A stretch of DNA of 32,673 nucleotides, from positions 4,632,066 through 4,664,738 of the forward strand of contig CP070812.1 of assembly GCA_020344015.1 (NCBI GenBank). The letters run 5' to 3'. The stretch comes from Gemmatimonadota bacterium (GTDB taxonomy: Bacteria > Gemmatimonadota > Gemmatimonadetes > Palauibacterales > KS3-K002). The notes beneath the pieces are model-generated. The model did no database searches and was not told where the DNA came from. It saw nothing but the letters and a program-made list of their open reading frames with translations. Numbering within the stretch: the stretch's first letter is position 1; each line of letters begins with the position of its first letter. Both the position numbers and the translations under genes were made by a program. This document shows positions 24,709 through 31,669 of this stretch, piece by piece.

Positions 24709-24860
24709 CGGCAGTCAGGCTCGGTGCATCCAGCGAGGGCATCGAGCCGCCCAACCGCAGACTTGACGTAGGGATCGGAGCCGGGTCGCTAACACCAGCT
24801 TCGCTCGTCGGTCCCTGGCGCCTCCCTGGCGGAGTACTCCCACCGATTTTCATCGACCTG

Positions 24861-25343
24861 TCAGGGCTGGTACTCGGCGAAGTGCATGTGGGCGATGCGA
24901 TAGCGGTCGCCGGCCCATACGTAGACGACCGTCATCGGGCCGCGCGAGATGCTATCGGGTGGCGCCGCGCGATCGCCGAACTGCCAGATCGCGCCGACGA
25001 CGCCAACGTCGCGGTACACGCTGCTCCGCACATCCGCCACCCAGAGTTCCTGTTCGGGCTCGGTCCCGCCAGCTACGAAGCCGAAGCTCTCGTGATGGAC
25101 GCGGACGGCGGCGAACCCCTCGATCAACCCTTCGCGCTCGGAGGAGAAGTACGTCACGCTCGAGTCGCTCAGGAACAGCTCATCTACTAGGGCCAGATCG
25201 CGCGTGTTCCACAGTTCCACCCACTCCGCGATCTGTGCGTCGGCGTCGAATGCCTCGGGAGATGCCGGCGACCGATTGTTCGGGCCGCAGGACGCTACGA
25301 GCACGAGCAGCGAGATACGGGAGACGGCGGATCGAACACGCAT
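24861..25343 (-). CDS. SnoaL/NTF2-like lipoprotein
   Basis: A 160-residue lipoprotein: MRVRSAVSRISLLVLVASC (lipobox LVASC, Cys19), then an NTF2-like cone fold of the DUF4440/SnoaL type. Recognisable parts are the helix AQIAEWVELWNTRDLALVDELF, the turn SDSSVTYFSSEREGLIEGFAAVRVHHE, and C-terminal strands (DVGVVGAIWQFGDRA, GPMTVVYVWAGDRYRIAHMHFAEYQ). Members bind small molecules or act as simple enzymes; nothing more specific can be said. The frame is open upstream to 25583, but the ATG at 25343 has AGG six bases ahead and begins the signal. It lies 1 base after the stop of a decayed TPR frame. Confidence 0.78.
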   Translation of the reverse strand: MRVRSAVSRISLLVLVASCGPNNRSPASPEAFDADAQIAEWVELWNTRDLALVDELFLSDSSVTYFSSEREGLIEGFAAVRVHHESFGFVAGGTEPEQELWVADVRSSVYRDVGVVGAIWQFGDRAAPPDSISRGPMTVVYVWAGDRYRIAHMHFAEYQP

Positions 25344-25344
25344 T

Positions 25345-25554
25345 CTAGACCTCATGTACCGTAGCGCGCCCGAGCCAGTCCTCCAGAATGACCCGGGCGG
25401 AATCGTAGGAGGCGCGAGCGAAGCCGGACCGGCCGCGGTCCGCATGACTCCAGCCCCTGGCAAGATTGTAGTAGTACTGGGGCACCAAATCGTTCCCGAA
25501 CGACTCGACCGACAGCCGATCCAGCGGCTCGGCCAGCCATGAGTTGGGGCCGTT
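25345..25554 (-). pseudogene. Decayed C-terminal remnant of a TPR gene
   Basis: A 69-codon frame between stops reads as real protein of the TPR C-terminal type: LDRLSVESFGNDLVPQYYYN, ARGWSHADRGRSGFARASYD and SARVILEDWL. This matches the 'YDSARxxLE' module found late in TPR/TolB-like proteins, and the counterpart at 31670 has GDSARRDLE at the same place. A TGA stands immediately before the first readable codon, and the frame stops shortly after the SARVILEDWL block with the next repeats missing. No ATG begins it; only internal TTG/GTG codons exist. It lies in the 51-bp-offset gap behind the intact TPR gene, so it is most likely a broken relic and not an active gene. Confidence 0.6.
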
Positions 25555-25605
25555 TCAAGATGCCCACGGCAGGCGAGGAGCAACGAGCCGCGCCGGGCGG
25601 CGTCC

Positions 25606-27396
25606 TCAGTCGGGGAAGTTCAGGCGGCGCAGCAGGTCCTGGAAGCGCGGGTCCGACCACAGGCTCTCAAACATTGGATGCCCATTGAGCCAGGGTAGTC
25701 GTGGGTCCCGCGCCTCGTAGGCCTGCTCGAGCAGCCCCAGCGTCTCGTCGACCTGGCCCAGCTGCGCGAGAAAGGCGCTGCCACCGGCGGTCAAACCGGC
25801 GAAGACGAGGTCGGGCGATTGCAGCGCTCGCACCGCCGCCGGTATCTCTCTCGGGTCGGACAGCGCAGCCAAGTAGGCACGATAGGCCTCCGGGTCGGTG
25901 CCTGTTACCTGAGCGAAGCGGTCCAACTGGGGCCCAGCCGCAGCGTAGTCGCCTTTCAGAAGGTGGGCGAAGGCGAGCCATTTTATCGCCAGCTCCTGGT
26001 CCGGGACGATCTCCAAGGCGCGCTCTGCCGCGGCGATCGCTTCATCGAGCCGACGGCTGTACGTGTATACGACCCCTAGAACGAAATTGGGCGCAACGGA
26101 CAGCGGATCCAGCTCGACAGCTCGCTGGGCTTGCGCCTGTGCCTCATCCCAGCGACCGGTGATAGTAAGAAGCTCCGCGTGCCACTGACGCGCGGTCGCG
26201 TAATCCGGGTCCAGCTCGATCGCCTTCAAGTAGTCTCTTTCAGCGCCGTCACGATCCCATTCCAACCAAGCTTTGATGTAACCGGACGCTGCATGCGCTT
26301 CAGCCAGATCGGGATCGAGCGCGAGCGCTCTATCGGTCGCCGCCCTGGCGACAGGCAAGGCCTCGAGGATGGACGGCCCGCCGTACTCGGGGAGCAGCGC
26401 GTAGGTTTGGGCGAGCCCCGCGTAGGCGCGCGCGAAGTCCGGGTCGAGGAGGACAGCACGGTTGTAGTACTCGATCGCCGAATCGAGCGCTGCCAACGAA
26501 CGCAGGCCCCAGAAATACCGCCCGCGCAGGTAATGGTCGTACGCCTCCAGATTCGCGGTCGGCATCGCGGCGAGCCTGCCCTCTTCGTCAGGCGTCAGCG
26601 TCGCTTGCAGTTCCCCGGCGATGCGCCGCGCGACTTCCGTCTGAATCGCCAGCAGGTTCTCGATTGACAGCCGCCGGTCGTACGTCTCGGCCCAGAGGTG
26701 CTCGTCCCTCTGGGCGTCGATGAGCTGCACGTTGACCCGCACCGTCTCACCGGCGCGCAGCACACCTCCCTCCAATAGGTAGCGGGCGTTCAACTCCTCG
26801 CCGATCTCTCGCAGGTTCATCGGGCTCTCGCGATACCGCATCACCGAGGTCCGCCCCCTGACGCTCAAGGCACCGATCTTGGAGAGCTGAGTGAGGATCT
26901 CGTCGTGTATGCCGTCGGTGAAGTACTCATCCTCCTGAAGCCCGCTTCTGTTCTCGAGCGGCAGTACGGCAACGGACGGCCGCTCGTCGGAGACGGTCGG
27001 AGCTTCGTCCATGCCGCCGCCGAACACGAGCCAGCCCGTTGCCACGAGACCCCAGAGCGCCAGCGCGAAGACGAAGATCAGACCCGAGTTGCGCCATGTC
27101 ATATATGGCCGCGGCCCGGGGGCCTCGAGGTGCGACCCCGGCGCCTTGTCATCAGCCGGAGCGGTTGCCGATGGCAGCAGAGCCTCCTCGCGGATGAACG
27201 CCGTCGCCACGACAACTGGCAGCCCGACTAGGAAGAGGATTATGGCCAGCGCCGGGAGCCATTCGGGGAGGGCCAGCCTGTCGGTGATCGTGTCGATGAT
27301 CTCGTAGCAGACCCAGGCGCCACCGACATAGATCAGCAGCACCTGCCAGAGGGAGCGGCGGTGGATCTCGACGATCAGCCGCTTGAGACGTGACAT
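25606..27396 (-). CDS. Membrane-anchored TPR protein with TolB/FlgO-like domain
   Basis: 596 residues, starting MSRLKRLIVEIHRRSLWQVL. Hydrophobic segments lie at about 17-38, 45-68 and 104-127. The TolB-like domain at about 139-270 shows the family's best motifs: PSVAVLPLENRSGLQEDEYF, TDGIHDEILTQLSKIGAL, ARYLLEGGVLRAG and HLWAETYDRRL. Around seven TPRs run from 290 to 560 (AEAHAASGYIKAWLEWDRD, LSVAPNFVLGVVYTYSRRLDEAI). The end MFESLWSDPRFQDLLRRLNFPD is the usual C-terminus. The related domain often sits beside adenylate cyclase or DNA-binding domains in other species; none is present here. The start at 27396 has GGAG five bases before it. Divergent from the desaturase gene. Confidence 0.87.
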   Translation of the reverse strand: MSRLKRLIVEIHRRSLWQVLLIYVGGAWVCYEIIDTITDRLALPEWLPALAIILFLVGLPVVVATAFIREEALLPSATAPADDKAPGSHLEAPGPRPYMTWRNSGLIFVFALALWGLVATGWLVFGGGMDEAPTVSDERPSVAVLPLENRSGLQEDEYFTDGIHDEILTQLSKIGALSVRGRTSVMRYRESPMNLREIGEELNARYLLEGGVLRAGETVRVNVQLIDAQRDEHLWAETYDRRLSIENLLAIQTEVARRIAGELQATLTPDEEGRLAAMPTANLEAYDHYLRGRYFWGLRSLAALDSAIEYYNRAVLLDPDFARAYAGLAQTYALLPEYGGPSILEALPVARAATDRALALDPDLAEAHAASGYIKAWLEWDRDGAERDYLKAIELDPDYATARQWHAELLTITGRWDEAQAQAQRAVELDPLSVAPNFVLGVVYTYSRRLDEAIAAAERALEIVPDQELAIKWLAFAHLLKGDYAAAGPQLDRFAQVTGTDPEAYRAYLAALSDPREIPAAVRALQSPDLVFAGLTAGGSAFLAQLGQVDETLGLLEQAYEARDPRLPWLNGHPMFESLWSDPRFQDLLRRLNFPD

Positions 27397-27640
27397 GGGG
27401 ACTCCGAGCGGCGAGAAGCCGAAGGTCGGGGCAGCTAAATAATGTGCGCCCGGCCGCCCGGTAGCAACGACGCGGCCGGCGGCGCGTGGTCGGATCGGAC
27501 CTGTGGGCCCGGGCACACTTGTTTACGGTGGGTATCGGCCACCGCCGCAGCGCTTAGTTTGGTGGCTTGGACATCTGCCACTACGAGCGACGACGTCGAG
27601 CAAGCCTGGGCGTTGTGACCCGAGACCCGAGGAGCGGTCC

Positions 27641-28708
27641 GTGATCAGCGACGGTGTCATCACAATCACCGATCCCGTCTGGGAGGCACCCGACAGGCCG
27701 GGCACCCTGAAGAAAGTCTTCGGCCGATTGATCCGTGACGAGCGAGATCTGCCGTTCATTCGGCTCTCGCTCATCCTGACCCTGATCTTCGGGTCCGCCG
27801 CGGCCTACATGTTCTGGCCGGGGGTTTTCCGCTGGTGGATGGCGCCGATCTACTGGGCGCTCTACCTGTGGTTCCTCGGGCCGTACATCCTCATGCTCCA
27901 CAACACGTGCCATCGCGTCCTTTTCAAAAAGAGGTACAAGCTGCTCAACAAATACATCCCGTGGGTGCTGGGGGTCTTCGTCGGCCAGTCGCCCGAGACC
28001 TACTTCGTGCACCACATCGGGATGCACCACGCCGAGGGGAACCTGCCCGACGACCTCAGCTCGACCATGCCCTATCAGCGCGACAGCTTCATCGATTGGT
28101 TGAAGTACGTCTCGCGGTTCCTGTTTCTCGGCGACATCGAATTGTTCCTGTACATGACGAGACGGGGAAGGAAGCGGTTGGCTATGCGGATGGTCGCCGG
28201 CGAGCTGACATACTTCGCACTCGCCGTTATCGCGCTGCTATGGAACTGGCGACCCGGCGTGGTCGTCTTCGTCGTGCCGTTCGTGACGACCCGGGTACTC
28301 TTGATGATGGGCAATTGGGCGCAGCACGCCTTCGTCGACCCCGAGGACCCCACCAACGATTACCGAACGGTCGTCACCTTCATCAACAGCACCTACAATC
28401 ACCGCTGCTTCAACGACGGATACCACATGGGCCATCACTTCAAGCCCACCCTCCACTGGCTCGACATGCCCGCCGATCTCCTGGACAGGAGGCAGGAGAT
28501 GATCCGACAGCGGTCAATGGTGTTCCGGAAGATCGACTACTTCATGATCTTCATTCTGCTCATGTTGAAGCGCTACAAGATTCTGGCGAGGTTCTTCGTC
28601 AACCTCGATCCGGAGGGCGCGCTGTCAGAAGACGAGATAGTGGCGCTGATCAAGCGGCGACTCCAGAAGTTCGACACCCACCGACTCGCCGCGATCCAGG
28701 CAGCGTGA
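27641..28708 (+). CDS. Fatty-acid desaturase-type di-iron membrane enzyme
   Basis: A 355-residue integral membrane protein of the fatty-acid desaturase/hydroxylase family (PF00487), which uses a His-coordinated di-iron site to oxidise acyl chains or related lipids. Histidine boxes: HNTCH (residues 87-91), HHIGMHH (124-130), and the distal NWAQH, NHRCF and YHMGHHF (about 225-267). Hydrophobic pairs surround them (LSLILTLIFGSAAAYMFW, LTYFALAVIALLW, GVVVFVVPFV). The frame is open to 27503, but GTG at 27641, with GGAG six bases before, starts just ahead of the conserved part. No electron-transfer partner is adjacent. Likely lipid desaturation for envelope fluidity, or carotenoid or sterol-type modification. 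Confidence 0.85.
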   Translation: MISDGVITITDPVWEAPDRPGTLKKVFGRLIRDERDLPFIRLSLILTLIFGSAAAYMFWPGVFRWWMAPIYWALYLWFLGPYILMLHNTCHRVLFKKRYKLLNKYIPWVLGVFVGQSPETYFVHHIGMHHAEGNLPDDLSSTMPYQRDSFIDWLKYVSRFLFLGDIELFLYMTRRGRKRLAMRMVAGELTYFALAVIALLWNWRPGVVVFVVPFVTTRVLLMMGNWAQHAFVDPEDPTNDYRTVVTFINSTYNHRCFNDGYHMGHHFKPTLHWLDMPADLLDRRQEMIRQRSMVFRKIDYFMIFILLMLKRYKILARFFVNLDPEGALSEDEIVALIKRRLQKFDTHRLAAIQAA

Positions 28709-28715
28709 AGGCGAT

Positions 28716-29078
28716 CTAGCCTGGCTCCACGTACAGCCCCAGCTCGCGGGCCACGGCTGCGAGAGGCCTGTCCAAGGTCCAGAGGCCAACGCCGGCAAGG
28801 CGAGCCGCCGCCAGCAGGTGGGCGTCTATACAGCCGATCCCCCTCCCCGCCAATCGGTTCGACTCGACGAAGGCGAGCACCTCGTCGTGCTCCGCCAGCG
28901 GAGCCTGCGGTAAGGCCGATAGCAGAGACAGGACCTCGGACCGAGCCTCAAGGCTGCCGCAGGCGAGCTCACCGATCACGAACGGATGGCACCAGACCTC
29001 TCGCTCCATCAACTGCCTGCCGAGGGCGGCGTGCCCCCGGCGCAGGTGGTCGACCCATACCGAGGTGTCGACCAGCAA
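28716..29078 (-). CDS. vapC: VapC-type PIN-domain ribonuclease toxin
   Basis: A 120-residue PIN-domain protein, predicted to cleave RNA as the toxin of a VapBC pair. Acidic residues that hold the Mg2+ ion are all present: Asp4 (MLVDTSVWVDH), Glu37 (GELACG), Asp85 (GCIDAHLLAAA) and Asp103 (WTLDRPL). The start is TTG directly abutting the TAG stop of the antitoxin gene (no gap), with GAAAGGCGG as its ribosome site, so translation is coupled. It converges on the desaturase gene with 7 bases between stops. Intact and probably active; target RNA unknown. Confidence 0.92.
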   Translation of the reverse strand: MLVDTSVWVDHLRRGHAALGRQLMEREVWCHPFVIGELACGSLEARSEVLSLLSALPQAPLAEHDEVLAFVESNRLAGRGIGCIDAHLLAAARLAGVGLWTLDRPLAAVARELGLYVEPG

Positions 29079-29279
29079 CTAGCCGCCTTTCTCCGGACGA
29101 CGCCGCCGGATCGGCTCGAGGGCCCTCTCGCTACCGCCCAGCGCCGCCAGCCGCCGGGCGCTCTCCCGGGCGATCAGCGCCCGGAGCCCTGCATGAATCA
29201 CCGCCGTCTTGCCATCCAGGCCGCTCAGCCGCTGGGCCTCCTTGAGCAGCTCATCGTCGAGGTTCAGCGTCGTCCTCAT
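29079..29279 (-). CDS. vapB: VapB-type antitoxin with ribbon-helix-helix N-terminus
   Basis: A 66-residue protein: MRTTLNLDDELLKEAQRLSG is the ribbon-helix-helix DNA-binding start (MetJ/Arc-like). A basic tail (LEPIRRRRPEKGG) would wrap and neutralise the toxin. It represses its own promoter in this family. The frame runs upstream to 29393, but the ATG at 29279 coincides with the end of the operator/promoter and gives the canonical length. The ribosome site is absent upstream, in line with a leaderless message. It is followed directly by vapC. Confidence 0.9.
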   Translation of the reverse strand: MRTTLNLDDELLKEAQRLSGLDGKTAVIHAGLRALIARESARRLAALGGSERALEPIRRRRPEKGG

Positions 29280-29315
29280 GCATACTAATATGCATATATT
29301 ATGCATACCCGACAA
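29278..29315 (-). promoter_or_regulatory. vapBC promoter with three ATGCAT operator palindromes
   Basis: Three ATGCAT palindromes lie at 29278-29283, 29290-29295 and 29301-29306, spaced 12 and 11 bases, about one helical turn apart. They fall in an AT-rich patch that stands out in this GC-rich window. On the minus strand TTGTCG (29310-29315), a 17-base spacer, and CATATT (29287-29292) read as -35 and -10. The ATG of vapB lies eight bases after the -10, so transcription would start on or next to the start codon. The palindromes cover the promoter core, fitting repression by the RHH antitoxin. Confidence 0.65.
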
Positions 29316-29418
29316 GGCGACCCACGGAACTCGCCTCCGGCACCTACTAATACGATCGACTCGTAAACCGATCGTGAACGGAACGCCTCCCACTCGGCAA
29401 CGCCGGGGTTGGCGATCG

Positions 29419-29994
29419 CTAGGCGGCGATTCTTGCGAGGGTCGTTAGGCCAAGATATCCAAGAAGGAAGACCGACCAGAATGGCGCGTAAAACTCGTGG
29501 TACCGCCTGTTGCTCGTGATAGCGCCCACCAGGCTGAGCCCGAGCATGGTTGCGATAAAGAAGAAGTAGAGCTGTGGAAGTTCTCTGAGCCCCGTCCCCT
29601 CCTTGAGCACCGTCTCCGGCACGTCGATGGACCAGGCTACGAACTGAATTCCGAAGAACCAGGATCGATTCTTGTAGAAGTACCCCTTGAAATCAAAGTC
29701 GCTTGGAAAATCCCACGGATACAGCATCGCCGCGAGCAAGAAGAGCGCAACGGCGTAAAGGGTGACGAACAGAAAGTGATAGAAGGTCCATTCCGCCAAC
29801 CTGCTCCACCAGAACATCCCCCACCAGATCCCCAAGACATAGACTAGGATGTTTACCGTCCAGAGGGTGTGCACCCAGTAGGCTCGGATGGTATCGCGCT
29901 GCTGTATCAGCTTACTGGTGCCAATGAGTAGATGGGTTATCCCCAGACCCATCACTACCGATATCAGTACGCCGAGGTATTCGAATAGCGCCAT
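29419..29994 (-). CDS. Multi-pass membrane protein of unknown function
   Basis: A 191-residue protein with about six hydrophobic helices (about 5-25, 40-62, 70-92, 112-126, 142-161, 170-188) and many aromatic residues (WTVNILVYVLGIWWGMFWW). Charged short loops alternate between them. I do not recognise the family. GGAG about 9 bases before the ATG supports the start. It lies 21 bases behind the TPR gene at 30016 and probably shares its transcript, so it may be a membrane partner of that protein. Confidence 0.7.
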   Translation of the reverse strand: MALFEYLGVLISVVMGLGITHLLIGTSKLIQQRDTIRAYWVHTLWTVNILVYVLGIWWGMFWWSRLAEWTFYHFLFVTLYAVALFLLAAMLYPWDFPSDFDFKGYFYKNRSWFFGIQFVAWSIDVPETVLKEGTGLRELPQLYFFFIATMLGLSLVGAITSNRRYHEFYAPFWSVFLLGYLGLTTLARIAA

Positions 29995-30015
29995 TCGTTC
30001 GTGCTCCGTCCGTGC

Positions 30016-31548
30016 TCACTCTTGGCCGAGAAGGCCCGCCTTCACCAGACCGTCGACCAAATGGTCCAGCATCTCGGTGGTGAGATACCACTTCTCGAGC
30101 TCGCGGCGTGTCCAGGCCCGGAAGTCCGGGAAGAGCCGGTCCAGATTCTCGACGGCGACCCGAGCCTCGTCGGCTCGGCCGAGCTGTCCGTAGATCGCGG
30201 CCAAGAACATGTGGCTCCCCCAGTAGCCCGGCATGTTGACTTGCTGAGCCGCCCCCAACGCCCTCTCGTAGTCACGGGCTCGGTAGTGGTAGCTGGCCAA
30301 CGGGAAGTAATACCAGCCCGGATGATATGGGTTCAGGACCCTGGCTTTCTCGACCAGTTCGATGCCGTACTCCCACCTCCCGGCGTAGGCTATCAATAGA
30401 CCCATCATCGCTACCGTCGTGCAATCGTTGGGATTCAGCTGGACGGCCCGTTCGGCGGCGGGAAAGAAAGCGTCGAGATCCTTTCGATAGAAGTGCGTTT
30501 GCGCCAGTGCATCGTAGGAAAGGCTGCTGGTCGGGTCGAGACGCACCGCGTGTCGCGCCGCCTCGAGGGCGCGGTCGAGTGAACCGGGACGAGGGTTGAA
30601 GCTGGAATCGAACTCGTCCAGGTATGTGATCGCCAGGCAAGCCCAGGCGTTGGCGTAGTCCGGGTCGAGTCGGACGGCACGCTCGAGCGCCTCCCGGACC
30701 TCGGCATGCTCCTCGGGCGTCTGCCGGTCCCAGTAGGAATAGGTACGCAGCACAGCCTCATACGCATCGAGGCTGTCGGTCGGCTTCCTCTTCGCCTCGG
30801 AGAGACCGGACCTGGCGAGGACGCCGCTCGTATCGGCCAGTGTGGCGACGACGCTGTTGGTGATCTCGTCCTGGATGGCGAAGACCTCGCCGGCGGTTAG
30901 ATCGCGATCGTAGGTCTCGGCCCAAAGGTGCGTCCCCTTCGAAGCCTCGAGCAGCTCGACGTTCACTCGCAGGTGCGCGGCGGATCTACGGATCGCGCCC
31001 TCGAGCACATACTCGGCACCGAGGTCGCGCCTGATCTCCCGAACGTCGACCGGCCGTCCCTTGTAACGAGACGTCGAGTTCCGGGCGATGACGAAGAGGT
31101 TCGTGAACCGCGAGAGCGCCGTGATGATGTCTTCGGTAATCCCGTCGGTGAAGAACTCGTCCTCGGGATTGCCGCTGACGTTGGCGAACGGCAAGACGGC
31201 GATGACCGGCCCTTTGGGGAGTGGAAGAACCTGCGCATCCCCAGCTGTCGCCGCGACGGCCTCGCTGCGCGCCGTCCTTTCCAGCGTTTCTTCCTTTGCG
31301 GCGGGTCCGCGAGCCCGTACCACCCCGCCGGGAGTCACGTCGAACGCCCAGGCCAGGACCAGCGCGAGTGGGAAACAGAGGATCGTCAGGACAACGAGGG
31401 CGGGGTAGACCCATGCCAGCTGCAGCGGTTCGAGCATCAAGTCCGCCGCTTCGAGCACCGCGATTCCCACAACGACGTACACCACCGCCACGTGCGTGAC
31501 CTTCCGTCGCCGCAGCTCGTGGAGGAAGCTTCTCAGTTCGCGAGGCAT
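30016..31548 (-). CDS. Membrane-anchored TPR protein with TolB/FlgO-like domain
   Basis: About 510 residues, starting MPRELRSFLHELRRRKVTHV, the conserved N-terminal helix of this group. Hydrophobic segments at about 18-38 and 44-70 anchor it. The TolB-like domain at about 113-245 has PVIAVLPFANVSGNPEDEFF, TDGITEDIITALSRF, LGAEYVLEGAI and HLWAETYDRDLTAGEVFAIQDEI. About six TPRs follow (YANAWACLAITYLDEFDSS, SSLSYDALAQTHFYRKDLDAFF, AGRWEYGIELVEKARVLNP). It is a paralogue of the proteins at 25606 and 20608. The start was set at ATG 31548, since the frame to 31590 lacks a natural beginning. A 7-bp inverted repeat (31562-31590) lies just upstream. Confidence 0.85.
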   Translation of the reverse strand: MPRELRSFLHELRRRKVTHVAVVYVVVGIAVLEAADLMLEPLQLAWVYPALVVLTILCFPLALVLAWAFDVTPGGVVRARGPAAKEETLERTARSEAVAATAGDAQVLPLPKGPVIAVLPFANVSGNPEDEFFTDGITEDIITALSRFTNLFVIARNSTSRYKGRPVDVREIRRDLGAEYVLEGAIRRSAAHLRVNVELLEASKGTHLWAETYDRDLTAGEVFAIQDEITNSVVATLADTSGVLARSGLSEAKRKPTDSLDAYEAVLRTYSYWDRQTPEEHAEVREALERAVRLDPDYANAWACLAITYLDEFDSSFNPRPGSLDRALEAARHAVRLDPTSSLSYDALAQTHFYRKDLDAFFPAAERAVQLNPNDCTTVAMMGLLIAYAGRWEYGIELVEKARVLNPYHPGWYYFPLASYHYRARDYERALGAAQQVNMPGYWGSHMFLAAIYGQLGRADEARVAVENLDRLFPDFRAWTRRELEKWYLTTEMLDHLVDGLVKAGLLGQE

Positions 31549-31561
31549 TCCGTTGGCCACT

Positions 31562-31590
31562 GTGAGAGGACCGTGCCCAGGTGCTCTCAC
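31562..31590. promoter_or_regulatory. Inverted repeat just upstream of the TPR gene start
   Basis: GTGAGAG (31562-31568) and CTCTCAC (31584-31590) are perfect 7-base arms 15 bases apart, starting 14 bases before the gene's ATG on the minus strand. It could be an operator or a leader hairpin. No T-tract follows, so it is not a clear terminator of the upstream TPR gene. Confidence 0.35.
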
Positions 31591-31669
31591 TCACCCGCGA
31601 CAAAGATGAGCCACCATCGGCTAGCGAGCAAGAAAGCAGTCCGCCACAAACATCAGCGGAGGGTGGGCA

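Noticed and set aside
24627..24860. Possible insertion-sequence scar after the amidase gene
   Set aside because: Only a loose stem-loop is seen; no terminal repeats or transposase remnant could be read.
24666..25190. A 174-codon plus-strand frame near the NTF2-like gene
   Set aside because: Mostly antisense to the supported lipoprotein gene, and its first part, in the gap, has no recognisable protein character.
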